Positions 1-9,825 of a stretch of DNA of 41,012 nucleotides are shown here, in pieces. Origin of the DNA: Thermosynechococcus sp. M46_R2017_013 (GTDB taxonomy: Bacteria; Cyanobacteriota; Cyanobacteriia; Thermosynechococcales; Thermosynechococcaceae). The notes beneath the pieces are model-generated. The model did no database searches. It was not told where the DNA came from and saw only the letters and a program-made list of their open reading frames with translations. Every line of letters starts with the position of its first letter. The stretch's first letter is position 1. Made by a program: the position numbers and the translations under genes. The stretch spans positions 1 to 41,012 of the forward strand of contig DVDZ01000043.1 in NCBI GenBank assembly GCA_015296025.1. The letters are read 5' to 3'.

Positions 1-693
1 CGGATGATTGAGTAGGGCATTGATCACCTGTACCCCCCGCAGTTGATTTGTCAGGGGTAAATGGCCACGAGGGGCACTCAAATCCCAGATAAATTCATGG
101 GGATAGCGCGGCCAACGCTTACCTTGCCGCCAGCCAATTTTCTCCCAGAGGCGATCCCAGTTTTGCCCGCAGCCCAGCCACAGTTGCCGCTGCACTGAAT
201 AGCCAAAGCGACCCAGAGAAAACGCAAGCCACAGTTGATCAATAGTTTGCAAATCCACAATTGGGAATTGCTCCACCTCCGTGAAATAGAGCCAGCGGCG
301 TTTTTGCGCCATTGGACCTGCCAGTTCACACAGCTTTTGGCTGGTCAGGCGATCGGCGGCTTCAAAATTTTCAGCCACTAGGAGTTCAGCAAGTTCCCGG
401 TAGTCCACCCCCCGCTCAGAGCGTAGAGGAATGACGCCTTGGGGATAGTCCTGTTGCAAAAACCCATGAATTGTTTCCTCAGGGCTGCGATAGAGAAGAC
501 GATAGGCTTGGCCTCGCACCCATAGGGCGGGCGGGGGAGAGAAACTGGCACTGTCTCTCAGGAACTCCTGCAGAAGTTGATAGCCTTCACTGCCCATCGT
601 ACTCAGGGTGGTCATGGCAGCCAGTTGGGATTTTTCGTTGCCGTTGTACAACTGCTGCCGTAAATCGGCTAAGGCGGGTTCTGTGGTGACCAT
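1..693 (-). CDS. gun4: GUN4-domain protein (tetrapyrrole-binding regulator of Mg-chelatase); C-terminus runs off the window start
   Basis: Translated by hand from ATG at 693 on the minus strand: [22 protein letters not shown]...[61 protein letters not shown]...[36 protein letters not shown], a GUN4 domain signature. Open to position 1; absent from the ORF track because no stop lies in the window. Confidence 0.93.
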   Translation of the reverse strand, partial: MVTTEPALADLRQQLYNGNEKSQLAAMTTLSTMGSEGYQLLQEFLRDSASFSPPPALWVRGQAYRLLYRSPEETIHGFLQQDYPQGVIPLRSERGVDYRELAELLVAENFEAADRLTSQKLCELAGPMAQKRRWLYFTEVEQFPIVDLQTIDQLWLAFSLGRFGYSVQRQLWLGCGQNWDRLWEKIGWRQGKRWPRYPHEFIWDLSAPRGHLPLTNQLRGVQVINALLNHP

Positions 694-1220
694 GTGCCTA
701 ATGACTCCTCCCCGTACAACTCCAAAATGCGCTGGACAATCGCCGTCGTTGAACTGGGAACCTCTACTTGAATGAGTTCAATGCGACCCCCATAGCGTTG
801 GACGGCTGCCGCCTCCGGTAGGGTCTCCAGTTGATAGTCACCCCCCTTGACGTAGATCTCCGGTTGGAGTACCTCAATCAGGGCGGTGGCGGTGCGATCG
901 CTAAATAGCACAACTGCATCTACTGATCGTAAACCAGCCAGCACCTCTGCCCGCTGCTGTTCGGGAATAATTGGCCGTTTTGGCTTTAGGGCAGCCACGG
1001 AGCGATCGCTATTTAACCCCACCACTAGGCGCTTGCCAAGGGCACGGGCGGCCGCTAGGTAGCGCACATGACCGGCATGGATGAGATCAAAACAGCCGTT
1101 GGTAAACACCAAGGGGCGCCAGTCTTGGGGAGCGGCGCCAATTGCAGCAACAAGAGTGTCAACGGTGTAAAGACAGGGAATCAGGGGAACGCTCCTAGGG
1201 AGACTAACTGAGTGTGCCAC
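669..1220 (-). CDS. rfaE2: RfaE2/HldE-C-like nucleotidyltransferase (heptose-1-phosphate adenylyltransferase family)
   Basis: [42 protein letters not shown] cytidylyltransferase-fold motif and YVKGGDY. Confidence 0.88.
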   Translation of the reverse strand: MAHSVSLPRSVPLIPCLYTVDTLVAAIGAAPQDWRPLVFTNGCFDLIHAGHVRYLAAARALGKRLVVGLNSDRSVAALKPKRPIIPEQQRAEVLAGLRSVDAVVLFSDRTATALIEVLQPEIYVKGGDYQLETLPEAAAVQRYGGRIELIQVEVPSSTTAIVQRILELYGEESLGTWSPQNPP

Positions 1221-2079
1221 GAAATAGTCCTTGGGGACGCACCAAGAGCACGGCCATCATGATCCCCAAGGCAACGGCTAGCTTGTATTCAGAGGGAATA
1301 AGCAGTGTACTCATCTCTTGAGCAACACCGATAATCAGGGCGCCAGCGATCGCTCCGTAGGGATTGCCAATGCCGCCAAGAATCACACTGGCAAAGAGGG
1401 GCAAGATCAAAAACCAACCCATATTTGGTCGTACTGCTGTAATCAGGCCGTACAGACCCCCGGACACACCTGTGAGCACTCCTGCTAGAAGCCAGGTGCA
1501 CAGCACCACCCACTCGACATCAATTCCCGAAACCCGCGCCAAGTCGAGATCATCGGCCACCGCCCGCATCGCCTTGCCCACTTTCGTGCGTTGGAGGATG
1601 AAATGCACAGTGGCAATTGCCATCACCGCCAGAATCATCACAATCACCTTCGAGTAGATAATTCTCACACCCCAAACATCAAGGGCAGGCATCACTGGCA
1701 AACGGTAGGTTTGGTTCTCGCTCCCCCAAATAAGAATCACGCCATTGCGCAGCAGAAATGAAAGACCAATAGAAATAATAATCAGCGTCGTTGAAGTTGC
1801 GCGGCGATCGCGCATCGGCTGCCACACAAGCTTCTCACTCACAAGCATCAACCCGGCCGTTCCCAGTCCCCCGATGGCCATTGAGAGCCAAATATCCAGT
1901 CCTGTCATATTGGCAGCCAATGTGAGGTAGGCTCCTGCGGTCATCAAATCCCCATGGGCAAAGTTAGGCAGACGCAAAATCCCAAACGTGAGCGTCAGAC
2001 CAACGGCGGCAAGAGCAATAATACTTCCCACTGCCAAGCCATTAACGAAAAGTTGAATCAGTTGAATATCCATGAACAA
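1204..2079 (-). CDS. Branched-chain/neutral amino-acid ABC transporter permease (LivH/NatD-like)
   Basis: GLAVGSIIALAAVGLTLTFGILRLPNFAHGDLMTAGAY N-terminus and ASVILGGIGNPYGAIAGALIIGVAQE loop, typical of LivH-family permeases. Confidence 0.88.
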   Translation of the reverse strand: MFMDIQLIQLFVNGLAVGSIIALAAVGLTLTFGILRLPNFAHGDLMTAGAYLTLAANMTGLDIWLSMAIGGLGTAGLMLVSEKLVWQPMRDRRATSTTLIIISIGLSFLLRNGVILIWGSENQTYRLPVMPALDVWGVRIIYSKVIVMILAVMAIATVHFILQRTKVGKAMRAVADDLDLARVSGIDVEWVVLCTWLLAGVLTGVSGGLYGLITAVRPNMGWFLILPLFASVILGGIGNPYGAIAGALIIGVAQEMSTLLIPSEYKLAVALGIMMAVLLVRPQGLFRGTLS

Positions 2080-2415
2080 TTTCGACTAGAATTTTAGAGA
2101 GCACAAAATGGACAACGCCTGTTCATAGAATAACGATCAGAGGAACATTTTCACGATACTTTTTCTCTCGTTAGGAAAATGACTCTTCCCCAAGAGGGTT
2201 TAAGTCCGAGCGCAAAATTTTATCACACCTTAAACTAACAAAATGTAGCGACAATAACAAATAATAGTACGGATTCCCGAAGTTTCAGGTAGGGATTTAC
2301 CCCCTTGGTCTTTTGCGGCCAAATTGCGTACCGTTGAGGCAGCCATGCTGCTTGAGTCAATCGCGCGATTAGTACAAGGCAGCGGTGACCAACCGTGTTG
2401 TTCGAGGAGACTTGT

Positions 2416-3492
2416 ATGCGCATTGCTCAAATCGCTCCCCTGTGGGAACGGGTACCGCCGCCGGCCTATGGGGGTGTAGAGTTGGTGGTGAGTCTGCTTA
2501 CGGAAGAATTAGTCAAGCGAGGGCACGAGGTTACGCTCTTTGCCAGCGGTGATTCGGTGACCCAAGCCAAACTGGTTTCTACCTATCCCCAAGCCATTCG
2601 CCTCGATCCTAATGTGCAGGAATATGCCGTCTATGAAGCCCTTCAATTAGGAGAGGTCTTTAGTCGCGCCAATGAATTTGATGTCATCCATTCCCATGTA
2701 GGCTACGCCGCTTTACCCTATGCTAGCTTGGTGAAAACACCCGTTGTTCACACGCTCCATGGTCGCTTTACGACAGATAATGAACGCATTTTCACCCAAT
2801 ATCGCCATCAAAACTACGTCAGTATTTCCCATTCGCAGCGACAACTTGGAGATCTCAACTACATTGCCACAGTCTATAACGCCATTGCTGTTGAAACCCA
2901 TCGCTTTTACCCCCAGCCGAGCGATCCTCCCTATCTGGCTTTCCTAGGACGGCTCTCTCCTGAAAAAGGCCCACATCTTGCCATTGAGATTGCCAAACGG
3001 GTGGGCATTCCTCTGAAAATGGCAGGCAAAGTGGATCGGGTGGACCGCGACTACTTCAAGGAATTAATTGAACCCCACATTGACGGCCAATTTATCCAGT
3101 TCATTGGCGAAGCGAATCATCCAACGAAGAATGCGCTTCTGGGTGGGGCGATCGCCATGCTGTTTCCCATTACGTGGCAAGAACCCTTTGGCCTTGTGAT
3201 GATTGAATCTATGGCAGCAGGAACACCTGTGGTGGCGATCGCTAAGGGAGCAGCACCCGAAGTCATTGAACAGGGTAAAACCGGTTTCCTCTGTCACTCT
3301 GTCGAAGAATGTGTTGCTGCTGTGACCCAAGTGCCGCAATTGGATCGCATGGCCTGTCGAGACTACGTTTGGCAGCGGTTCAGTGTCGAGCGGATGGTGA
3401 GTGAGTATGAAGCCGTCTATGAGATAGTTCTTGCCGATGCCTTTGTACAAAATGGACATCGTCGGGGAACACTTGAACTAATTGCTAGCTAG
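2416..3492 (+). CDS. Family 4 glycosyltransferase
   Basis: MRIAQIAPLWERVPPPAYGGVELVVSLLTEELVKRGHEVTLFASGDS; FLGRLSPEKGPHLAIEIAKR; EPFGLVMIESMAAGTPVVA. Start moved to ATG 2416, behind GAGGAGA. Confidence 0.9.
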   Translation: MRIAQIAPLWERVPPPAYGGVELVVSLLTEELVKRGHEVTLFASGDSVTQAKLVSTYPQAIRLDPNVQEYAVYEALQLGEVFSRANEFDVIHSHVGYAALPYASLVKTPVVHTLHGRFTTDNERIFTQYRHQNYVSISHSQRQLGDLNYIATVYNAIAVETHRFYPQPSDPPYLAFLGRLSPEKGPHLAIEIAKRVGIPLKMAGKVDRVDRDYFKELIEPHIDGQFIQFIGEANHPTKNALLGGAIAMLFPITWQEPFGLVMIESMAAGTPVVAIAKGAAPEVIEQGKTGFLCHSVEECVAAVTQVPQLDRMACRDYVWQRFSVERMVSEYEAVYEIVLADAFVQNGHRRGTLELIAS

Positions 3493-3553
3493 ACCAATGC
3501 AGCAGTATTTGCTGCGAGTGCTTCTTAGGAGTCGTTATTCAAAAGGTGTATTT

Positions 3554-4912
3554 ATGCAAGGATTATCAACACGTACAGCCAAAAATACTCTGCCGCGCGC
3601 CTTTGCCACGCCGCAGCCACAAGTGCCAGCGCGGCAACCCATTGCCCTAATTTCCGTTCATGGCGATCCTGCCGCCGAGGTGGGGCATGAATCTGCGGGG
3701 GGTCAAAATGTCTATGTGCGGCAACTGGGGGAAGCTTTGGCAGCGGCAGGATGGCAGGTGGATATGTTTACTCGCAAAATTGACCCCAATGACCCCGATA
3801 TTATTGAGCACAGCCCCTACTGTCGCACCATTCGCCTTAAGGCAGGGCCGGTGACCTATATTCCGCGGGAAAAGCTCTTTGAGACTTTGCCGAAGTTTGT
3901 TGAAGCCTTTAAGGCCTACCATGCCAAATATGGCTATCCCCTGATCCATACCAATTACTGGCTTTCGGGCTGGGTGGGGTGGCAGTTGCGGCAGGATTTA
4001 AATTTCCAATGGCTGCACACGTATCACTCCTTGGGGGCAGTGAAATATCAGGTGGCTTCCGAGCAGGCTCAACGGGATGAAACCCGCCTGATGGTGGAAA
4101 AAGTGATTCTGGAAAATGCCGATTGTGTCATCGTCACCAGTCCCCAAGAGGAAGCCTACCTGCGACGCTGGGTCTCGCAGGCGGGGCAAACACGTCTGAT
4201 TCCCTGTGGGACGAATTTGAATCTTTTCTATCCCGTGGCCAATGCCCGCGAGCAACTGAAGCTGTCTGCAGAGGAGCCAATTGTTCTCTATGTGGGGCGC
4301 TTTGATCGCCGCAAAGGGATTGAAACACTAGTAACAGCAATGGCTCAAGTTCCCCAAGGACGTCTCCTGCTTGTGGGGGGCAGTAATCCCCAGCGCAGTG
4401 ATGGTGCCGAACGGCGACGCATTGAAGGATTGGTGCAGGCTTACAACTTGGGCGATCGCGTGACGTTTGTCGGCCAAATTGACCACGAGCGTCTAGCTGT
4501 TTACTACAGTGCCGCCAATGTCTGTGTTGTGCCCAGTTACTATGAACCCTTTGGCTTAGTGGCCATTGAAGCAATGGCCTGTGGGACGCCGGTGATTGCC
4601 TCTGCGGTTGGCGGTTTGCAATTCACGGTTCTTCCTGAGGAAACAGGATTACTAGTGCCACCTCAGGATGCACCTGCCTTGGCCGCTGCCATTCAACGCA
4701 TCTTGGCCGATCCAGTGTGGGCACGTACCCTTGGGGAAAATGGCCGTGAGCGAGTGCAAGCCCTCTTTAACTGGGAGGCGATCGCCCTGCAGATGGGACA
4801 GCTCTATCGTCAACTCTTTGCTGCCTCCCTCATGGGGAATTCACCCCGCTTAGATACCGTCAAAAATACAGCCTCACTGACAACCGTAACCAAGGCGGTC
4901 TTAGCCTCCTAA
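3554..4912 (+). CDS. Family 4 glycosyltransferase, sucrose-phosphate-synthase/MshA-like
   Basis: ISVHGDPAAEVGHESAGGQNVYVRQLGEALAAAGWQVDMFTRK; HTNYWLSGWVGWQL; YVGRFDRRKGIETLV; EPFGLVAIEAMACGTPVIASAVGGL. In-frame upstream start at 3482 also possible. Confidence 0.85.
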   Translation: MQGLSTRTAKNTLPRAFATPQPQVPARQPIALISVHGDPAAEVGHESAGGQNVYVRQLGEALAAAGWQVDMFTRKIDPNDPDIIEHSPYCRTIRLKAGPVTYIPREKLFETLPKFVEAFKAYHAKYGYPLIHTNYWLSGWVGWQLRQDLNFQWLHTYHSLGAVKYQVASEQAQRDETRLMVEKVILENADCVIVTSPQEEAYLRRWVSQAGQTRLIPCGTNLNLFYPVANAREQLKLSAEEPIVLYVGRFDRRKGIETLVTAMAQVPQGRLLLVGGSNPQRSDGAERRRIEGLVQAYNLGDRVTFVGQIDHERLAVYYSAANVCVVPSYYEPFGLVAIEAMACGTPVIASAVGGLQFTVLPEETGLLVPPQDAPALAAAIQRILADPVWARTLGENGRERVQALFNWEAIALQMGQLYRQLFAASLMGNSPRLDTVKNTASLTTVTKAVLAS

Positions 4913-5107
4913 GACTCTTAATCGACCGGTAGGGCGGCTGAAGGCAGGATAAAGCACCATTTTTCACCGTTATTTTATAGGGTGTGGGGATTGTGTGGAT
5001 GGATGACGTCGGTCTTGCCGCTCTGCCAATAGGAGGATTGTCCTTGCAGTAAAAGTTTGTTAGATTTTAAGGGCTAATATATCGTTCTGTATCATTTCTA
5101 ACATCTA

Positions 5108-5605
5108 ATGCTGCGGTGGCGATCGCTTTCTCCCCTCTGGCCTGATGTGGTTCTGGCGGCTCTCGTTTTAGGCCCCCTTTTTGCCCCCTTCTTGGCTGCC
5201 AGCAATTTTCTTTTCTTGCCGCAAATTGCCCAGATTATCTACACCATGGGCAATCATGTGTGTCCACAGCCAGATATGGGTCTGATGCTAGCTCCGCCCT
5301 GGAAAATGGCGGTGTGCATGCGCTGCTACGGCACCCTTTGCGGGGTTCTGCTGACCCGTTGGTGGATTCAGCGTTCCCCAACCGGCTGTGAATGGTATTG
5401 GCTGCCACAGTATGGTCTAAGGGGCTTTTTAGTGGCAACGCTGTTGATGCTTTTTTATCCCTTAGAGTGGGCATTGCAACACTACGGCGTTTGGAGCTAC
5501 TCCAATTGGGTGGTTTTTCCCTTTGGCGCGATCGCTGGATTGGGCTTGGGATTATTAATCATGCCCCTGCTATATCCCAAGCAGCGCCTTGCCACCTCCC
5601 GTTAG
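5108..5605 (+). CDS. DUF2085-like small membrane protein
   Basis: HVCPQPDMGLMLAPPWKMAVCMRCYGTLCGVLL (C-x-R-C pattern) with several hydrophobic segments. Confidence 0.7.
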   Translation: MLRWRSLSPLWPDVVLAALVLGPLFAPFLAASNFLFLPQIAQIIYTMGNHVCPQPDMGLMLAPPWKMAVCMRCYGTLCGVLLTRWWIQRSPTGCEWYWLPQYGLRGFLVATLLMLFYPLEWALQHYGVWSYSNWVVFPFGAIAGLGLGLLIMPLLYPKQRLATSR

Positions 5606-5626
5606 GGCGCAAACAACCAAATTTTG

Positions 5627-5669
5627 GTAGCCTCCGATACAAAAACTAATTAAAGCAACTTTCTACCAT
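5627..5669 (+). promoter_or_regulatory. Probable NtcA-activated promoter of glnA
   Basis: GTA-GCCTCCGA-TAC (GTAN8TAC) at 5627-5640, then 23 nt, then TACCAT (-10-like) at 5664-5669, upstream of glnA ATG 5716. Confidence 0.75.
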
Positions 5670-5715
5670 AGAGTGTCGCTGCGGTGCGCCCAATACAGTA
5701 AGGAGTAATCTATAC

Positions 5716-7130
5716 ATGGCAACGCCCCAAGAAATCTTGGATTTGATCCACAGCAAGTACGAGCTAATCGACTTGAAATTTACTGACATGCCCGGTACGT
5801 GGCAACACCTGACAGTGCACAAGAGTCAAATTGACGAGCATTCATTTACCGAGGGTGTGCCTTTTGATGGCTCTAGTATTCGTGGTTGGAAAGCCATCAA
5901 CGAGTCTGATATGGTAATGGTGCCGGATCCAAATACGGCGTGGGAAGATCCCTTCATGAAAGAACCCACCCTGAGCATGATTTGCACCATCAAAGATCCG
6001 CGCACCGGAGAACTCTATGATCGCTGCCCGCGCTCCATTGCTATCCGTGCCGTTGAGTATCTAAAGGCAACAGGCATTGGCGATACAGCTTACTTTGGTC
6101 CTGAAGCCGAATTCTTTATCTTTGATGACGTTCGCTACGATCAAAATCAAAAATCGGGCTACTACTACATTGACAGCATTGAGGGAAGTTGGAATACTGG
6201 CCGCGAAGAAGAAGGGGGTAACCTCGGCTACAAAATCCGTGGTAAGGAGGGCTATTTCCCCGTCGCTCCCACCGACACCCTCCAAGACTTGCGCACAGAA
6301 ATGCTTTTAACCATGGCCAAGTGCGGTGTACCGATTGAAAAACATCACCACGAAGTGGCCACGGCCGGTCAGTGTGAATTGGGCTTTCGCTTTGGCACAC
6401 TCATTCAAGCGGCTGACTGGCTGATGACCTATAAATACTGCGTCAAGAATGTTGCCCGCAAGCACGGCAAAGTAGCCACCTTTATGCCCAAGCCCGTCTT
6501 CAACGATAACGGTTCGGGAATGCACACGCACCAATCCATTTGGAAAGATGGTCAACCACTCTTTTGGGGAGATGGCTACGCCAATTTGAGTCAAATTGCT
6601 CTCTGGTACATTGGTGGTATCCTCAAGCATGCTCCAGCGCTGCTAGCTTTTACTAACCCAACAACCAACTCCTATAAACGACTGGTTCCTGGCTTTGAAG
6701 CTCCCGTGAACCTTGCCTATTCCCAAGCAACCGCTCTGCCTCTGTGCGGATTCCCCTCACGGGCGAAAATCCAAAAGCCAAACGCCTAGAGTTCCGTTGC
6801 CCCGATGCGACCAGTAATCCCTACCTTGCTTTTGCGGCAATGCTGTGTGCTGGTATCGATGGCATCAAGAATCAAATTGATCCGGGTAGCCCCCTAGATG
6901 TTGATATCTACGATCTCAGCCCTGAGGAACTGGCGAAGATTCCTTCGACCCCCGGTTCACTGATGGCGGCTTTGGAAAACCTGCAAAAGGATCATAGCTT
7001 CCTGACAGCGACAGGGGTGTTTAGTGAAGACTTTATCCTCAACTGGATTCAGTACAAGCTGGATACGGAAGTGATTCCCATGTCGCTGCGTCCTCATCCC
7101 TATGAATTCACCCTTTACTTTGATGCCTAG
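5716..7130 (+). pseudogene. glnA: Type I glutamine synthetase, reading frame broken by an apparent 1-nt deletion near 6727 (true mutation or sequence error)
   Basis: ORF 5716..6789 matches GSI to ...[12 protein letters not shown], then goes out of frame (ATALPLCGF...). ORF 6744..7130 carries on in another frame: [34 protein letters not shown]...YEFTLYFDA. Restoring one G (CAAGGCAACCGC) gives [13 protein letters not shown]. Confidence 0.92.
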
Positions 7131-7173
7131 GGACATGAACCGCTAGATCGTTACATTTAGAAAGATAACCACC

Positions 7174-7210
7174 AGAGGCACTCATCAAGGGTTGCCTCTT
7201 TTATTTTTTC
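7174..7210 (+). terminator. Rho-independent terminator downstream of glnA
   Basis: AGAGGCA-ctcatcaagggt-TGCCTCT followed by TTATTTTTT. Confidence 0.8.
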
Positions 7211-7362
7211 TGCGGATTCCATTCCGCGGGATATGGGTGTACTTGCAGTTGCCTGGGGCTAGAATTTCTGATAATTTGGAATGTTACTAAAAATTAACAT
7301 TTCTATACTTAGATGCTATTTTTTAGGAATGTTTTCCCTTGAGAATGAGGTTGTAGGGTCTG

Positions 7363-8454
7363 ATGCTACGTGCGGGAATTGTCGGCCTACCGAATGTGGG
7401 CAAATCAACGCTGTTTAATGCGCTTGTGGCCAATGCCAAGGCGGAGGCAGCCAATTTTCCGTTCTGCACGATTGAACCCAATGTGGGGGTGGTGGCAGTC
7501 CCCGATGAACGGCTGGAGGTACTGGCAAAAATTTCCCAATCAGCGCAGATCGTGCCGACACGGGTAGAGTTTGTGGACATTGCTGGTTTGGTCAAGGGAG
7601 CGAGCAAAGGGGAAGGATTGGGCAATCAGTTTCTTGCCAATATTCGCGAAGTGGATGCTATTGTTCACGTGGTGCGCTGCTTTGAGGATGAAGATATTGT
7701 CCACGTGGCAGGACGGGTGAATCCTGTGGAGGATATCGCAGTCATTAACTTGGAACTTGCACTGGCAGATTTGGCGCAAATTGAAAAACGTATAGAGCGC
7801 ACACGCAAGGCGGCGCGATCGCAAAAAGACGCACAGATTGAACTGACTGCCTTGGAAAAGCTGCTTGAGGTGCTCAATCAAGGACAGCCTGCCCGTCTCT
7901 GTCAACTCACGGAGGAGGAAGAAGCCGCGATTCGTTTTCTCGGATTGCTCACCCGTAAGCCGGTAATCTATGCTGCCAATGTTGCTGAGCAGGATCTGGC
8001 CACTGGGAATAAATGGACAGCGGCAGTGCAGGAAATTGCTCAGCAGGAGGGGGCAGAGGTGGTGATTGTCTCTGCTCAAGTGGAGGCTGAACTTGTAGAT
8101 TTACCCGAGAGCGATCGCGCGGAGTATCTCGCCAGTCTTGGTGTCACTGAAGGGGGCTTGCGATCGCTAATTCGCTCGACCTATAGGCTCCTTGGTCTGC
8201 AAACCTTCTTTACCACAGGTCCTAAGGAAACCCGTGCATGGACGATTCCCGCTGGTGCCAAAGCGCCCCAAGCCGCAGGTGTCATTCACAGTGATTTTGA
8301 GCGAGGCTTTATTCGCGCTGAAACGGTGAGCTATGACGATCTAGTGGCCTGTCAATCCATGACGGTTGCCAAGGAAAGAGGCTTGGTGCGCAGTGAAGGC
8401 AAAGACTACGTTGTCCAGGAGGGGGATGTGATGCTCTTCCGCTTTAATGTTTAG
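7363..8454 (+). CDS. ychF: YchF/Obg-family P-loop ATPase
   Basis: MLRAGIVGLPNVGKSTLFNALVANAKAEAANFPFCTIEPNVGVVAVPDERL; DIAGLVKGASKGEGLGNQFLANIREVDAIVHVVRCFED; FFTTGPKETRAWTI. Confidence 0.97.
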   Translation: MLRAGIVGLPNVGKSTLFNALVANAKAEAANFPFCTIEPNVGVVAVPDERLEVLAKISQSAQIVPTRVEFVDIAGLVKGASKGEGLGNQFLANIREVDAIVHVVRCFEDEDIVHVAGRVNPVEDIAVINLELALADLAQIEKRIERTRKAARSQKDAQIELTALEKLLEVLNQGQPARLCQLTEEEEAAIRFLGLLTRKPVIYAANVAEQDLATGNKWTAAVQEIAQQEGAEVVIVSAQVEAELVDLPESDRAEYLASLGVTEGGLRSLIRSTYRLLGLQTFFTTGPKETRAWTIPAGAKAPQAAGVIHSDFERGFIRAETVSYDDLVACQSMTVAKERGLVRSEGKDYVVQEGDVMLFRFNV

Positions 8455-8479
8455 CAATTCCTCTTAATTTAATCGCAAC

Positions 8480-8965
8480 CTATAGTAACGTTCCCACAAT
8501 CGGGTAAACCAAGGGGGGCACAATCAAGGTCATCGCCACCCCTACTGCTGCAATTGCACTGAGGAGAACCGCACCAGCGGCACAATCTTTGGCAATACGG
8601 GCAAGATCATGGTATTCCTTGCCAACGGTGAGATCCACCACCGCTTCAAGAGCCGTATTCAGCAGCTCTAACCCCATTACCACAGCAATCGTGAGGAAAA
8701 TTACTGCCACTTCAACGGGGGGCAGTTTTAGCAAACCACTGAGGGCAATCGCGCTCAAGCCAACTGCGGTGTGAATACGGAAGTTGCGCTGCGTTTGAAA
8801 GGCATAAACCACGCCACTCCAGGCATAACGAAAACTCTTCAATAAAGAAGAGGCTATGCGGTGGGAGTGCTGTCGCCTTAGTGCTGTTTTTGCCACCTTT
8901 TCGACACAGGCAGTCATTGTTTGCTGCATCATAACACTCCAGTTATTTGCTAATTTACCCATCAC
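8480..8965 (-). CDS. dgkA: Diacylglycerol/undecaprenol kinase family
   Basis: SFRYAWSGVVYAFQTQRNFRIHTAVG; GLELLNTALEAVVDLTVGKEYHDLARIAKDCAAGAVLL. Confidence 0.92.
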   Translation of the reverse strand: MMGKLANNWSVMMQQTMTACVEKVAKTALRRQHSHRIASSLLKSFRYAWSGVVYAFQTQRNFRIHTAVGLSAIALSGLLKLPPVEVAVIFLTIAVVMGLELLNTALEAVVDLTVGKEYHDLARIAKDCAAGAVLLSAIAAVGVAMTLIVPPLVYPIVGTLL

Positions 8966-9099
8966 ACCGAAAATAATTACCCAGTCGCTGAGCTATTTAT
9001 CCAGTTTTTATCCCTCCTTTGGGATAGGGGGAAAGACGCCATAGAACTCAACCCGTAAATGCTTCCTATTGAAGCACATCTTGCAGCAAAGATTCTCAG

Positions 9100-9579
9100 T
9101 TAGTCGAGGAGAGGGGGTGTCAGTCCGATGGTTTCTAGGCAGCGAGCTTGCTGCACCAGCATTCGGTTCAGGTGCGCTTCATCAGGATGATCCCAGCCCA
9201 ATAGGTGTAGCAGGCCATGGCAAGCCAGCCAACTCACTTCCGTCAAGAGGGGATAATTTCCCGCCGTGGCTTGCCGTTGTGCGGTTTCAGCAGAAATGAC
9301 AATGTCACCCAGATATTCAGGTTCCTCAGAGGGTAGGGGCAGGGTCTGATCTCGCGTCGCAAAGGCAAGGACATCCGTCGGGGTGTCGCGATCGCGATAT
9401 TGACGATTGAGAACTTGAAGTTCGGCGTCGGTTGTCAAGCGCAGCGTCAGCTCATACTCCTTGCCTGCGTTTGGTTCAACCATCCCGATCCAAGTTCCAA
9501 ACCACAGGTTCCAAGGAAGCGCTGCCACCTCAGAGGGCAGGGAGGGGGCGTGTAGTTCCAAATAGACGGTAACCGTCAT
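9100..9579 (-). CDS. ybeY: Endoribonuclease YbeY
   Basis: [50 protein letters not shown] (HGxLHLxGxDH). Start placed at ATG 9579 ([10 protein letters not shown]...). Confidence 0.93.
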   Translation of the reverse strand: MTVTVYLELHAPSLPSEVAALPWNLWFGTWIGMVEPNAGKEYELTLRLTTDAELQVLNRQYRDRDTPTDVLAFATRDQTLPLPSEEPEYLGDIVISAETAQRQATAGNYPLLTEVSWLACHGLLHLLGWDHPDEAHLNRMLVQQARCLETIGLTPPLLD

Positions 9580-9598
9580 TGTTTTTTCTTTGTTCTTA

Positions 9599-9766
9599 CT
9601 AACGGGTGAGGTAGGACAAGCCCACCAACAACGCCAACAGACCGATACTGGTGAGGGCAAAATGGGTCAAGGATTTACCCCCCTTGCGCACCATGTTTCG
9701 CATGGCCAATTTGACATAACTGGGCTGCTCGGTAGGGGAGGATGTGGATTCTGGGGACTCGCTCAT
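9599..9766 (-). CDS. Small membrane protein, DUF3285-like (55 aa)
   Basis: Hand translation: [50 protein letters not shown](A/S)YLTR*. Below the length cutoff of the ORF track; sits directly upstream of ybeY. Confidence 0.8.
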   Translation of the reverse strand: MSESPESTSSPTEQPSYVKLAMRNMVRKGGKSLTHFALTSIGLLALLVGLSYLTR

Positions 9767-9825
9767 GGAACTGTCGTGATTTGGCTATGTTAGTTTTAAC
9801 AAATTTTAACAAAAAGTAATTCGGC

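Noticed and set aside
6715-6795. Programmed ribosomal frameshift in glnA
   Set aside because: No X-XXY-YYZ slippery heptamer in the zero frame (TAT TCC CAA GCA ACC) and no obvious downstream pseudoknot; GSI is not known to use frameshifting. A missing G is simpler.
7540-8079. Minus-strand 179-aa ORF opposite ychF
   Set aside because: Entirely overlaps conserved ychF.
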